This document shows, piece after piece, positions 11,501-23,479 of a stretch of 64,000 bases of DNA. Under the pieces are notes generated by a model. That model was not told the DNA's origin, searched no databases, and was given only the letters and a program-made list of their open reading frames with translations. Position numbers and translations under genes: made by a program. The stretch comes from Stratiolaelaps scimitus (taxonomy: Eukaryota > Arthropoda > Arachnida > Mesostigmata > Laelapidae), in the NCBI GenBank assembly GCA_019614645.1, contig JABWDB010000007.1, positions 2,790,001 to 2,854,000 of the forward strand, written 5' to 3'. The first letter of the stretch is position 1, and every line of letters starts with the position of its first letter.

Positions 11501-13871
11501 TTACTGGACTGATTAGTGTCGACACACTCCCGCGTTTGTGCCTATTACAGGTCGTATTAAAGACGTGTGGCTTCGCTCTACGCAAGTGCGATCCGTTCGC
11601 CCTGAAGGAACTGATTATTTCGCTGCAGACGAAATGCCGCGACTCGAGCTCATCATCCCGTCATCGCTTCATGCTCGAAACACTTCTAGCACTAAAAAAC
11701 AATAATATTTCGAAGATCTCCAATTGCGACCCTTCGCTAAGTGAACGAGCTCTGAAATCGCTTAGGGCCTGCCTTAACAAAGGGGCCGTGCTCCAGGTAC
11801 AGTGTAACAAAAAAAAACGTGATTTTTCTTGAAAATCTCCAAAATCCAATGTTGCCATTTTATTTCTCCTGCTTGGTACTCCAAAGTATTTCTAGAAACG
11901 ATCATCTCAAAACACAACTTCTTCTGACCCTTTACTTGATACGACGGTACGAAACGTGGATCGGCCGTATTCTCTAGGCGAGCTAAGGGTAAGAGCTTGA
12001 TTCGCGTCAACCAAATGCCTCAAGTTGCCAGCGTGTTGTGCGTCCCTTTCTTCTCAATAGGCTGTAAGACAGCGAGCGATATATCGCTGATCAGCGATTC
12101 TTTTTCCAGGTTATTTTTGTCCTAGTTACGGCAATAATCGTCTGAGACGACCGCTTTTTTTCAACATCACCCTACTATATTTGCTTACAGGAACTAAATG
12201 TAACCCTGGAAGATTTGTACGACGCTCGAATGAAGGGCAAATGGTGGCTTGTAGGTTCGGCTTGGACGAATGATCAGTCGAAGGAGAAGCATGATACAGG
12301 CAAGCGAGTCACACAAGTAGCTGGCGTAACCGATGAGGTCAGCTCAAAAATTACGGAGCTTGCCCGCAAGGTAAGTAGATGTTTGAGAAAGTCGGTACGA
12401 GAGTGTCACTTGTGACCTAGTATTATATAATAGCTGTTTGTCGTGCTCAATGCGATACCCCAAGACCAATACACTTGGGGTCACCTCCAAAATGTTCCTA
12501 TTCACCGTTTATTTCTATCTTTAGCACAGCTTTATTTATAGGCAACTAATCTTAGACGGATACAGTCTCGTTGATCTCTTTTCATACGTAACAGCGGCAA
12601 CGACGATTTTCAGACTAATTTTGAGTGGTTTTTCGGTTTGTTTCACTTCAAAAAGTGAACCGTACGAGTTTTAGGTTTAGTTGTTTGTCGTACCCCATTT
12701 TCTATTATATATGTTATTATTATATGTTTCTACGCAGGCTGGAATGAACACGGATATTCGCCGCTCAATCTTTGGCATTATTATGTCTGCGGAGGATTAC
12801 CTGGACGCGAGCGACCGGCTCTTGAGGCTCAATCTAACGCATGTTCAACAGAGGGAACTCTGCTACGTGCTGTTGCTGTGTGCCGGCAATGAGAAACGTT
12901 TCAACCCATATTACGCCCATCTCGCGCTCTTCTTCTGCAATAAAAACAAAAAGGTAGGCAAATACGTAGTATCTGATTGAAAGGTTGAGAAACTAAGAAT
13001 TGTCCGATAAACAGAATAGCGCTTTGTTTAGTTGTGAAATATGTGTTAAACGGCTGAGCTGCACGTGAGCGGGTCACCAATGGGTGTTCATTTACTGAAA
13101 TTCGATTTGATTTGTCTCTTCCAGGTGTTCTCGATGACCCTACAATGTGCGATATGGGACGCCATCAAAGCTATTGGATCCTACTCGGAGAACAAAGTGT
13201 CAAATTTAGCACGATTCACTGCGCTGCTCGTCTCCCGTGAAGGGTTACCGCTTGCCGTTTTGAAAAACATCGAATTTGTTGACTTGTCTAACGACAAAGT
13301 CATACAGTTCCTCAGGTATCAAGGACAGCTTGTAGATAACGTTATAATGAAGAACACTTTTATAAATTAGAACAAAACACTTTTGTATATTGCTGGAATT
13401 ACTCGTTGGTCACGACCTTGTGCTCAAAGTAGGTCCATCGTGAGTTTCTTTTTTTGGTGATCTGTGCCCTTCGTAGAAAATCAGTGAGCTATCATTGTAT
13501 CACGTTCAGCGTTAACGTATGCTTTAGTTAATCCGAAGACAATTATTGTTTCAATCATCTTAGAATTCATCCTTAGCTAGGCATCGCGTATTCTAATCAG
13601 GATTGCGTTAATTGATTACAGGGTTCTCTTATTGGATATTATGCTGAATCTGAAGGGCGAACAAGTCTCGGCCTTGTTCGCGAAAATCGCTCTGGCAGGC
13701 CCAAAACTGGATCTGCTCAAGGAAGGACTAAGTATTTTCATGAAGAGATTCCTCCTACGCAACGTTAAGCTAGACGACGCGCAAACGAAGAAAGTGAAAA
13801 AGAATGTTAAAATGGCAGAGGAAGGCCTTAGTTCGCAGATAGATAAATCTGACGTTGACATCTTTGAATAG
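8579..13871 (+). CDS. NOM1: Nucleolar MIF4G domain-containing protein 1, copy 1 (9 exons)
   Basis: NOM1/Sgd1 family: a nucleolar scaffold in 40S ribosome biogenesis that binds eIF4A-type helicases and, in vertebrates, protein phosphatase 1. Exons: 8579-8893, 9050-9377, 9658-10843, 11210-11381, 11551-11796, 12191-12370, 12738-12953, 13125-13315 and 13622-13871. Phases agree throughout and give 1,027 residues (human NOM1 is about 860). The N-terminus is basic (MKFRKGARKEHRQLQKQKRH). An acidic D/E-rich region fills about 215-480, with the PP1-docking-like motif KIKF at 234-237. The MIF4G domain runs from about 518 to 720 and the MA3 domain from about 810 to 925. The ATG at 8579 is chosen because both copies begin here; an upstream in-frame ATG at 8501 in copy 1 only adds hydrophobic residues. 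The exon 1 donor (GTTCGT) is weak. Poly(A) signal at 14001. Confidence 0.93.
9714..9725 (+). other. Candidate PP1-docking (RVxF-type) motif KIKF in NOM1 copy 1
   Basis: The codons AAA ATC AAG TTT near the start of exon 3 encode KIKF, embedded in a basic-then-acidic context (KRRKIKFADQQSDD). This fits the [K/R]-[V/I]-x-[F/W] docking consensus. Human NOM1 is known to bind PP1 through such a motif. This segment is deleted in copy 2. Confidence 0.5.
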
Positions 13872-14000
13872 TTAGTCAGTGGTTAGCTAGCTATTGGCAT
13901 GTTGTAACCCATAAACGTCCAAAACAGATTTCTAGAGTCTACAGCGTAGACGACCTTATTCAAAAGCTTAGCGTATGATGTTTCAACGAATGTTTCTTTT

Positions 14001-14006
14001 AATAAA
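14001..14006 (+). terminator. Poly(A) signal AATAAA of NOM1 copy 1
   Basis: Canonical AATAAA about 130 bp after the NOM1 stop codon. The equivalent signal in copy 2 is at 23474-23479. Confidence 0.65.
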
Positions 14007-14317
14007 ACAGCATTATTGTATAACTTATTGTTTACGTTAAAAGGGACAGGATTAGACCCTATTTGTATTAGTAAATGATACTGTGCCGAATACCGTTTAT
14101 GATACGAACTCTGTTGAGGGATGCAATTGTGATGAGGAGTATTTCTCTAGTGTTGTTTCGTGGAGAATATGGTATCTGTATAATCTGTACATAAAAGTAT
14201 ATTGGATATAAAAAGGTACATCTGAAATCATCGCACCAGTCTACTGTGTACTGAATTAAAATAGCTACTGCTAAGAGAATACAATAGCTTTGTTACGTAT
14301 AAATTATTCATTCGCAA

Positions 14318-14388
14318 CATTATCTCAAGGAAGGTAAGGCTACATTATCTCAAGGAAGGTAAGGCAATATTATCTCAAGGTAGGTAAT
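14318..14388. repeat. Short tandem repeat at the end of unit 1
   Basis: About three copies of a ~25-bp motif with the core ATTATCTCAAGGAAGGTAAGG lie 100 bp before the duplication junction. The same array is at 23791-23860 in unit 2. Confidence 0.85.
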
Positions 14389-14939
14389 TTTTTACGTTCC
14401 GAATGCCGGGCATAATACCCCAGTGTTCGTTCATCTGTTGTAAACCTGAGCAACTGCGTAAATTATCTGGCTGAACCCTCATATTCTTCTGGCGTCCCTA
14501 TTTCTCCCATTAACAAACCTAAACAGTGTGAGACACCGATGATCACTGGCCAGTGGGTGGAATACACAACTAGCAGATATTCGTCCATGTGTTTGATCGA
14601 AATTATGGATAATTAAAATAGTGCAGCACGAGATCAATGCAAAATTTATTATACACGTACTTTGACGTACTTATGGATTTGCGTACGCATATCATCACTT
14701 TCTGCACATGCGCACACACACACACACACACAGAGACACAACTATATATAAGAAAGTCAACCTGGCGGACAGGTTTCAGACATTGCAATTAGGTATTTAC
14801 GAACACATGATTAAGGCACAATAGGAAAATCCGATCCACAATAAACGTAATAGCTTCACTAAGAAAAGCGGCTCCAGTAAACTACGAATCAGAGCTTTCA
14901 GAACTATGGCGAGCGTACGTCCTTGTTTATGAGACTCAC
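14389..14939. other. Duplication junction and truncated TOP2 intron copy
   Basis: Contains the end of unit 1 (to about 14488), then a copy of the part of TOP2 intron 1 that begins at 3672. The copy includes a (CA)n run at 14711-14732. No TOP2 exon 2 lies downstream of the duplicated exon 1 on the minus strand. Confidence 0.8.
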
Positions 14940-14987
14940 CTCAAGTTGGGACTTCTTCTGGTAAGTTTTCTCGATGTCTTCCCCCAT
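14940..14987 (-). pseudogene. Orphan duplicate of TOP2 coding exon 1 (with donor site)
   Basis: Identical to 4128-4175: 16 codons beginning MGEDIEKTYQKKSQLE, followed by the intact donor GTGAGT. In the duplicated arrangement it lies about 10.8 kb upstream of the real exon 1, with a full copy of the 5' flank. It could be a dead relic, or an alternative first exon splicing across the NOM1 copy 1 region to exon 2 at 3585. Nothing in the sequence decides between them. Confidence 0.85.
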
Positions 14988-15436
14988 GATTTCGTCACAA
15001 CACTCCTGGTTGAAGCAGTTGCAACCTCGGATTCGTAAATCGTGGGAGCGCTCACCGCAAACCGCGCTCACTCATCTGAAACCGGCCAGACCAAACTGTC
15101 AATAGGCTTCACGTGGCCTGATCTCATCCCGAAACAATGGTGGAAGGCAGCAGATTTCACGACACTCGGCTCCAATAACGTGCATCACACACGACCAAAA
15201 ACAATCTGGCAAGGCACCGCGCGCAAGTACGCGGTCTTGCTGCCAGACCACAGTGGTATACGCTGCTGGTTTTTGTTTTTGTTGTTGTTCTGTACTGAGG
15301 GCGCGCGGTCCGTTGGTCTGCGTTATTCCTCGGTCATAGATCGTAAACGAATCCCTGCATCGACGTAACGATTTCCAACGAGGGACAAGCACCACTAATA
15401 ATTGTTTTTCGAGCCTGACCCTCAGCTGTTCCCAGG

Positions 15437-16751
15437 CTATCTGACAGGCCTCATTTCATTTTCATTTGAGGTTTATTTTCGGAACCGCAGTTCAACAATG
15501 CTTAAGTTCTCACAGAAAAAAATATGATAAAGGTGTGTAAAAACAAGGTCAGGATAATCTGACTTAGAACACGGTCAGGATAATCTGACTTAAAACACAA
15601 ATCAGGACAATCTGAACAAATAAAATAATTGTAAAAACCAGGCACATCCCAGTCCGGTGTGCGAAATTAGTCCCGGTAACAGAGACCTGTGGCAGTAGAC
15701 TGACAACTATTGCTACAATTGTCGACTATTCAAAGTTTAGCAAAATATACAGTTATAATCGTCAATGTTTAACTCAATTATTGACAAATATAATATATAC
15801 ACAGTAGCAGAAAATTACAATAAAGCCATCGGGTCCCTGAAACCATTAATCGGTGATAAAGTTACTGCTTGTACGCACTTCTTTTTTTAAAGCACGGGCA
15901 AATAATTTTACTGAGGACAGGCCCCGGATCTCCGAGGGGAGTGAGGTCCAGACTGCTGGTAGTCGGTAAGCCAGAGCATGGCGACTAGACTCTCTAACAG
16001 TAAATGGCATCTCAAATCGAGTGGCACGACGGGTAGAGCGACTGGCGACTGCGGTGATTGGAAATGATATCTCTTCTGAAATGATACCTCTGACCATCTT
16101 AAAAGCGAGGAGCGCTACATGGACGGTGTACCACGCCCGGATTGGTAGGAGGTTGAGATCTCTGAAAAGGTCGGCAACGGAATCTCTACGTTGTCTACCA
16201 AACACTGCCCTGAGGGCATCGTTCTGAGTGACCTGGACGCGATGAAGGATCCCGCTGAAGCCACCACCCCATATGGATAGCCCATAGCATATCAGAGGCA
16301 CAAATAGCGCTTTGTACAAGAGAATTAGACACTTCGACGGCAAGCCCAGTTCTCTAAGGCGACGGATCGAGGCGATCACCGCGTAGCACTTGGGCAGCAG
16401 TGTCCCCAGATGACTCCACCATTTGAGAGTCTCATGCACAGTCAGACCTAAGCATTTCACGGACGGGGACAGAGCCAGGCTCAGGCCACGAAACTGAACA
16501 GGGCCGGACATACCAGGTCTATGGGGTGAGCGGAACAGGGTAATGCCTGTTTTCCCTGCGTTGATGACCAGGCCGAACTTTTCAAATAGGCCCACCACTA
16601 CCTCCACGACAGTGAGAGCTTCCTGCACGTCTCCCTGAATCTCGGAGTGCCGAATACGAAACAATAGAGAAGTGTCATCGGCGTACGCAATAGCCCTACA
16701 CGCCTTGAGCGATACCGTCTTCAGAAGGATGAAGTTAAAAGCCCTTAACCT
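15437..16751 (-). mobile_element. Non-LTR retrotransposon 3' fragment (copy 2)
   Basis: Copy of 4625-5939, with the open frame ending at 15846 and the YADD motif just upstream of 16664. The translated C-terminal RT segment is identical to copy 1, and I saw no nucleotide difference in the compared stretch. It reached this position through the segmental duplication, not by a separate insertion. Confidence 0.85.
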
Positions 16752-19082
16752 TTAGCCCTTAACCTTTAGGTATTACTATGATGACCTATCGGGGCCACCT
16801 TTGCTTATTCTCTTCCTTACTCCTACTCCTGGCGAAGAGGGACCACTGTCGTTATTTCACGCTCTCATAATTAGTCTGATGAAGTGCGAATGAATCTGAT
16901 GGATGGCGAAAAATTCGACAGTAACGACACGTATTTCATGAGTTAACTACATTGATTTATTGACCTGAGTTCTAGATTGGAAGAGCAATTTATTGCTTGC
17001 TCACATTCAGTGATTCTCTCATAATCTCTCGAAACGTGCCGCTCGAATAAAGGGCATCCACCATAACCATGTCTCGTCGGGACCGAATTAGCATTGGGAG
17101 GCCTGCACCGGATCTGAAAAATCTCGAAATCTTGGGTCGATAGTTTACGAGCTAGCTGATGCTCCATTGTTACCGCAGAGATGTAATGTGAGATGGAGAG
17201 TTATATTTGTTGAAGACAAAACAGCTGACATGTCGTCATATTTCCTCCACATATCATATATCTTATAGTGTGGCCAGTCTTTTTGGCAGTCTAGCTGTCA
17301 TGCCTAAAGATAGTTGTGACGGCGTATTGGACTGTAAAAAAGAAGCAAATTAGACAATCCATGCGCGAGTCGGCCAGAAATCAAGTGAATCCGAGGAGTC
17401 AATCTGGTCATTTACAGTCAGACCAATCAAGTGTAGCTCTTCCATAATTACATCATAAGTAATGAACTCATAACATAGGGTTATTCATACAATTATAGTC
17501 AACAAAATAAAAGCCTCAAATTGGTTCCCACCTCACCATATAATTGGAGATGACTGCCATTGCACAAGGTTCCCAAGGGCTGTGCGCTCTTTATCATGCT
17601 AGCCATTGTCCATCCGTGAATCTTCACCAAGAAGTTCGCGGGCTCACAGCTGGCATACTTTACTATATGAAAGGTGTATCTTGGCAAAGAGAGCCTGCGG
17701 CCCCAAAAAACACTGATATTGACAGCAAAATTACAGCTAGCAACTAATTAACACGACAATAAAATCCCTTACATTGCAATTTCCAAAACCTCGCAGTATG
17801 CAATCCTGCCCATGCCGTGGTCAGCATCGATTTGCAGTTTAAACGTTTTTTTTTAACCTGGAGATATTGTTACTGGGACAATGGGGTTTGGAACAATATT
17901 CCTGCTACCTCAAACCGATGTGTCCTGTCGGGACCTGAACCGGAATCCTTAGGGTTCTAAATCATCGACGCCACTAGCGCATCATCCTTCTTGATAGGAT
18001 TTCTGATGTATCAACATCTCTCGACATTAGAAGCTTCACAAGCCCGGGTTAGCTACCAAGCGATTGACAAGATCATCCACCCGACAATCATCATTCCACT
18101 GCTGGAGAACGGAGATAAATAAACAATCCCACGTGAGAGACGTTCGACAGTGAAATGTTCGATTTTGTGAGCAAATAAAAGTTTCATGCTGATTAATTGT
18201 GTGATAAACTAAATTACGTGATTGCCTCTTCTCGTTCGTTCTACACCACGCAATAGCTGCCACGTAAGTGCAATATGTAGTGTTCAGCTAAACGTACCTG
18301 CCGCTTTTTCGCATTTCTAACTTTTCCAGCTGATTGTGCAGATGGGTTATTTTATCGATTCCAATCAAACGTCTCCTTAATGATCACTGGGTAAATTACT
18401 CTCTGACATTTTATTGCCAAGTGTCTATTGTGTCACTCTATCTCATCCGAGGCGAACACCCTTATTATATCAGGTGTGACTGAAACAGAGATGTTTACAG
18501 CCTTTGAGTATCGTCCTCGCGCGGTGACACAATTTCAAATAGAACATTATTAAGAATTTTCAACAAAGTGTGGGCATGTCATGTACGTTAGAAATGGCGC
18601 TGCAGTTCAAGTTCTCGATTGGTAGAGTCCGTAGTATGACGGGTATATTAGCTATCAGCAGGAAACAGTGGATTATTGGGGTAGATTTTGTCCGTCTAGT
18701 AACATGGGGGCTGTCAGTGAATCAACGACTGAATGAGTATGTAGAATATTCTGTTCGGTGTACGACAATTAACACATATATATATATCCACAGCTTGTTA
18801 TTTTCCACAGCTTGTTATTAACCACTGAATAATGTGGGCCAGTTACCCATGTTCTTGCGGTGTTTACTTCCTATGAGTGTCCCTCCTTCTAATGTACAAT
18901 TGCTTCTTACGAAAATGATTATCAATCAGTGTAACAATTCAAAATTTCTGTGTGAGCAAGTCCCGACACTGATTGATATGAGTGACTAAACTTAAATGAA
19001 TCATAACTAAATGTTCGTTTCATTGTTGTTGTTGATATGCCCCTTGACCATCAGAGTCCGTTGTTTGCGGTCTTGATCAAAA
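16752..19082. other. Intergenic: retroelement to NOM1 copy 2
   Basis: Counterpart of 5940-8578 with many single-base changes and small indels. It lacks the unit-1-specific segment and instead has 18788-18895, which begins with a direct repeat of CCACAGCTTGTTATT. The tRNA-like relic is at about 17922-17990. No gene recognised. Confidence 0.5.
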
Positions 19083-22000
19083 ATGAAATTCCGCAAGGGA
19101 GCCCGTAAAGAGCATCGTCAGCTACAAAAACAAAAGCGTCACGCTCAGTCTGTACGTTACCTCGACTGGCAACGCAAGGGCCATCGCGATGGGGGAAGGA
19201 TACAGAAGAACAAGGGATCGATCAGCAGGCGTGGCATCAACGGCCAGATGAATCAGATCTTCACTAAACTCGATATCTATGAACCACCGGAGCCAAAGTC
19301 TGAGCCGCAGGATAACAAACATCGTTTCAATGGTCGTCGGGGCGAAGGAGAGGATGCGGACAGTGATGAATCGACTGCCGACCTTGGCGATAGACTGGTT
19401 CGTATTTAATCGTTAATCGATCGTAAACCACAGGCTAAATATATATTGCAGTGTAGTAATCGGTTCTGCTAGTGATTGCCCTTTCAACAAGCGCGTCACC
19501 GAAACATCCTATTTAATCTCTGATGCTATTGCTATTTGAATTATCCTGTTTAGGAACGTGCGTACAGTGCGAGCGACCCATCTGAAAAAGTCAAGGAGGT
19601 GAAGGAGTCACGTGAGGATCACATCGCGAGATTGCGCGAGGAGAACGATGCTGAAGATAAAGAGATAGCAAAGCTTGAGAAGCTTCTATACCTCAGCAAC
19701 CAAATCGATAGAAACGCTCAAAACGTCAATGATGACCCTGACAATGGTGTGTTCGATGAAGATGACGATGCCGATGATGGCTCAGAAGATGAAGATGATT
19801 CAGAATCTGATGATGATGAGAACGACGCGCGCGACGAGGCAGATAGTGATGGTAGCGACAACAGCGATAGTGTAGTGGCAGATGACTTCATCCGCAAGAA
19901 AAACAAACTAGCCGCAGATGGCACCTATGAGGATATCTATGGGCGGAAGAGGAGTGCCCAAGGCGACGTAATCGATTCCAGCCATCAGAAGTATATACCG
20001 CCAGGGAAACGACTCGCAATGGGTGGCACCGACAGCAACAGCAAGATCGAGCTGGAGAAATTGCACAAACAGATCAAGGGTCAGCTGAATCGTCTCAGTG
20101 AGACAAACCTCCGTTCAATAGCAGTCCTGATATCTGAGCTATACTCGAGACATTCAAAGAACAATGTCACGTCCACGTTGAGTGTAGCAATCGCTGATGC
20201 CGTGTTTGGCCTTAGTCAGACACCCGAGCGTCTTGTGCTCGAGCCAGCTCTACTTTGTGCGTTACTGCACGCTAACGAAGGACACGAGGTGGGCGCGCAG
20301 ATTCTCGAGGACCTCGTTGACAGGTTGGTCAACTTTGGTTATGGAGTCATCGACACGTATTTTACGAGTTTTCGTTTCATAGCTGTGACAAAGTTGGGAC
20401 TGGGACGAACCATTATAACATATGGGTCTTACAGTTTATTTCAAGCTGTTATGCCTTGAAAAAGGCCAAAATAGCTAGCGATTAACCATTCGTTGACTCG
20501 TTATTTTACTATCACTTTACCCCTTACACTCGGCTATTGTGATTAGCTTATTAGCAAGCTGGCCCGAGAGAATTAATGTGGTTTTATTAATTCGTATGGC
20601 GTTAACCGTTTTTCTGCTATACTTCTACAGAATTTTTGACTAATTATTAATTTATTTTTCCCATTCTCTCGTCGTCTTTAGGCTCAAGACATTATTGGAG
20701 GATAGGGAGGAGCGTGTCAAGGGTAAACAACTCGAGAACGTGTTGCGGTTCATGTGCTATCTGTTCTTGTTCAAGGTTGTCAGCCACGGTATCGTCTACG
20801 GAGTGCTAAACAAACTCGACCCGACGAGCGAGAATGACGTTGAACTTATACTGGTCAGTCAAGATAACGGCCGTATATTAACGACCTGGTTAAACATGAG
20901 CATATGTTCCCCACTGGTTCAAATGCAATCAATTATTTTTTTGTTATTCTTTTGCGTGTACTGAATTATTATTTACTGGACTGATTAGTGTCGACACACT
21001 CCCGCGTTTGTGCCTATTACAGGTCGTATTAAAGACGTGTGGCTTCGCTCTACGCAAGTGCGATCCGTTCGCCCTGAAGGAACTGATTATTTCGCTGCAG
21101 ACGAAATGCCGCGACTCGAGCTCATCATCCCGTCATCGCTTCATGCTCGAAACACTTCTAGCACTAAAAAACAATAATATTTCGAAGATCTCCAATTGCG
21201 ACCCTTCGCTAAGTGAACGAGCTCTGAAATCGCTTAGGGCCTGCCTTAACAAAGGGGCCGTGCTCCAGGTACAGTGTAACAAAAAAAAAACGTGATTTTT
21301 CTTGAAAATCTCCAAAATCCAATGTTGCCATTTTATTTCTCCTGCTTGGTACTCCAAAGTATTTCTAGAAACGATCGTCTCAAAACACAACTTCTTCTGA
21401 CCCTTTACTTGATACGACGGTACGAAACAGGGATCGGCCGTATTCTCTAGGCGAGCTAAGGGTAAGAGCTTGATTCGCGTCAACCAAATGCCTCAAGTTG
21501 CCAGCGTGTTGTGCGTCCCTTTCTTCTCAATAGGCTGTAAGACAGCGAGCGATATATCGCTGATCAGCGATTCTTTTTCCAGGTTATTTTTGTCCTAGTT
21601 ACGGCAATAATCGTCTGAGACGACCGCTTTTTTTCAACATCACCCTACTATATTTGCTTACAGGAACTAAATGTAACCCTGGAAGATTTGTACGACGCTC
21701 GAATGAAGGGCAAATGGTGGCTTGTAGGTTCGGCTTGGACGAATGATCAGTCGAAGGAGAAGCATGATACAGGCAAGCGAGTCACACAAGTAGCTGGCGT
21801 AACCGATGAGGTCAGCTCAAAAATTACGGAGCTTGCCCGCAAGGTAAGTAGATGTTTGAGAAAGTCGGTACGAGAGTGTCACTTGTGACCTAGTATTATA
21901 TAATAGCTGTTTGTCGTGCTCAATGCGATACCCCAAGACCAATACACTTGGGGTCACCTCCAAAATGTTCCTATTCACCGTTTATTTCTATCTTTAGCAC

Positions 22001-23344
22001 AGCTTTATTTATAGGCAACTAATCTTAGACGGATACAGTCTCGTTGATCTCTTTTCATACGTAACAGCGGCAACGACGATTTTCAGACTAATTTTGAGTG
22101 GTTTTTCGGTTTGTTTCACTTCAAAAAGTGAACCGTACGAGTTTTAGGTTTAGTTGTTTGTCGTACCCCATTTTCTATTATATATGTTATTATTATATGT
22201 TTCTACGCAGGCTGGAATGAACACGGATATTCGCCGCTCAATCTTTGGCATTATTATGTCTGCGGAGGATTACCTGGACGCGAGCGACCGGCTCTTGAGG
22301 CTCAATCTAACGCATGTTCAACAGAGGGAACTCTGCTACGTGCTGTTGCTGTGTGCCGGCAATGAGAAACGTTTCAACCCATATTACGCCCATCTCGCGC
22401 TCTTCTTCTGCAATAAAAACAAAAAGGTAGGCAAATACGTAGTATCTGATTGAAAGGTTGAGAAACTAAGAATTGTCCGATAAACAGAATAGCGCTTTGT
22501 TTAGTTGTGAAATATGTGTTAAACGGCTGAGCTGCACGTGAGCGGGTCACCAATGGGTGTTCATTTACTGAAATTCGATTTGATTTGTCTCTTCCAGGTG
22601 TTCTCGATGACCCTACAATGTGCGATATGGGACGCCATCAAAGCTATTGGATCCTACTCGGAGAACAAAGTGTCAAATTTAGCACGATTCACTGCGCTGC
22701 TCGTCTCCCGTGAAGGGTTACCGCTTGCCGTTTTGAAAAACATCGAATTTGTTGACTTGTCTAACGACAAAGTCATACAGTTCCTCAGGTATCAAGGACA
22801 GCTTGTAGATAACGTTATAATGAAGAACACTTTTATAAATTAGAACAAAACACTTTTGTATATTGCTGGAATTACTCGTTGGTCACGACCTTGTGCTCAA
22901 AGTAGGTCCATCGTGAGTTTCTTTTTTTGGTGATCTGTGCCCTTTGTAGAAAATCAGTGAGCTATCATTGTATCACGTTCAGCGTTAACGTATGCTTTAG
23001 TTAATCCGAAGACAATTATTGTTTCAATCATCTTAGAATTCATCCTTAGCTAGGCATCGCGTATTCTAATCAGGATTGCGTTAATTGATTACAGGGTTCT
23101 CTTATTGGATATTATGCTGAATCTGAAGGGCGAACAAGTCTCGGCCTTGTTCGCGAAAATCGCTCTGGCAGGCCCAAAACTGGATCTGCTCAAGGAAGGA
23201 CTAAGTATTTTCATGAAGAGATTCCTCCTACGCAACGTTAAGCTAGACGACGCGCAAACGAAGAAAGTGAAAAAGAATGTTAAAATGGCAGAGGAAGGCC
23301 TTAGTTCGCAGATAGATAAATCTGACGTTGACATCTTTGAATAG
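19083..23344 (+). CDS. NOM1: NOM1 copy 2, shortened by an in-frame deletion that fuses exons 2 and 3
   Basis: Exons: 19083-19397, 19554-20323, 20682-20853, 21023-21268, 21664-21843, 22211-22426, 22598-22788 and 23095-23344. All splice sites and phases match copy 1, and the frame is open to the stop, giving 779 residues. A deletion equivalent to 9196-10216 joins the codon for S153 to Q402 of copy 1 through one Asn codon. It removes the end of exon 2, intron 2 and the first half of exon 3. Lost are the SFVDEGL segment, most of the acidic region and the KIKF motif; the MIF4G and MA3 domains remain. A one-Asp difference also exists in the remaining acidic tract. From exon 4 on, exons and introns are nearly identical to copy 1. 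It may be a functional short paralogue or a recent non-functional copy; the open frame favours, but does not prove, the former. Confidence 0.88.
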
Positions 23345-23473
23345 TTAGTCAGTGGTTAGCTAGCTATTGGCATGTTGTAACCCATAAACGTCCAAAACAG
23401 ATTTCTAGAGTCTACAGCGTAGACGACCTTATTCAAAAGCTTAGCGTATGATGTTTCAACGAATGTTTCTTTT

Positions 23474-23479
23474 AATAAA
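23474..23479 (+). terminator. Poly(A) signal AATAAA of NOM1 copy 2
   Basis: Same position relative to the stop codon as the copy 1 signal at 14001. Confidence 0.6.

Larger units (their letters stand above)
3672..14488. repeat. Tandem segmental duplication, unit 1
   Basis: A block of about 10.8 kb begins at CTGGCGTCCCTATTTCTCCC (3672) and reappears directly after position 14488. The unit contains TOP2 coding exon 1, a non-LTR retrotransposon fragment and the full-length NOM1 gene. At the junction near 14481-14489 the end of one unit runs straight into the start of the next. The unit end seen at 23964 instead runs into unique sequence. Long stretches match unit 2 base for base, while others differ by scattered substitutions and indels. 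Confidence 0.93.
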
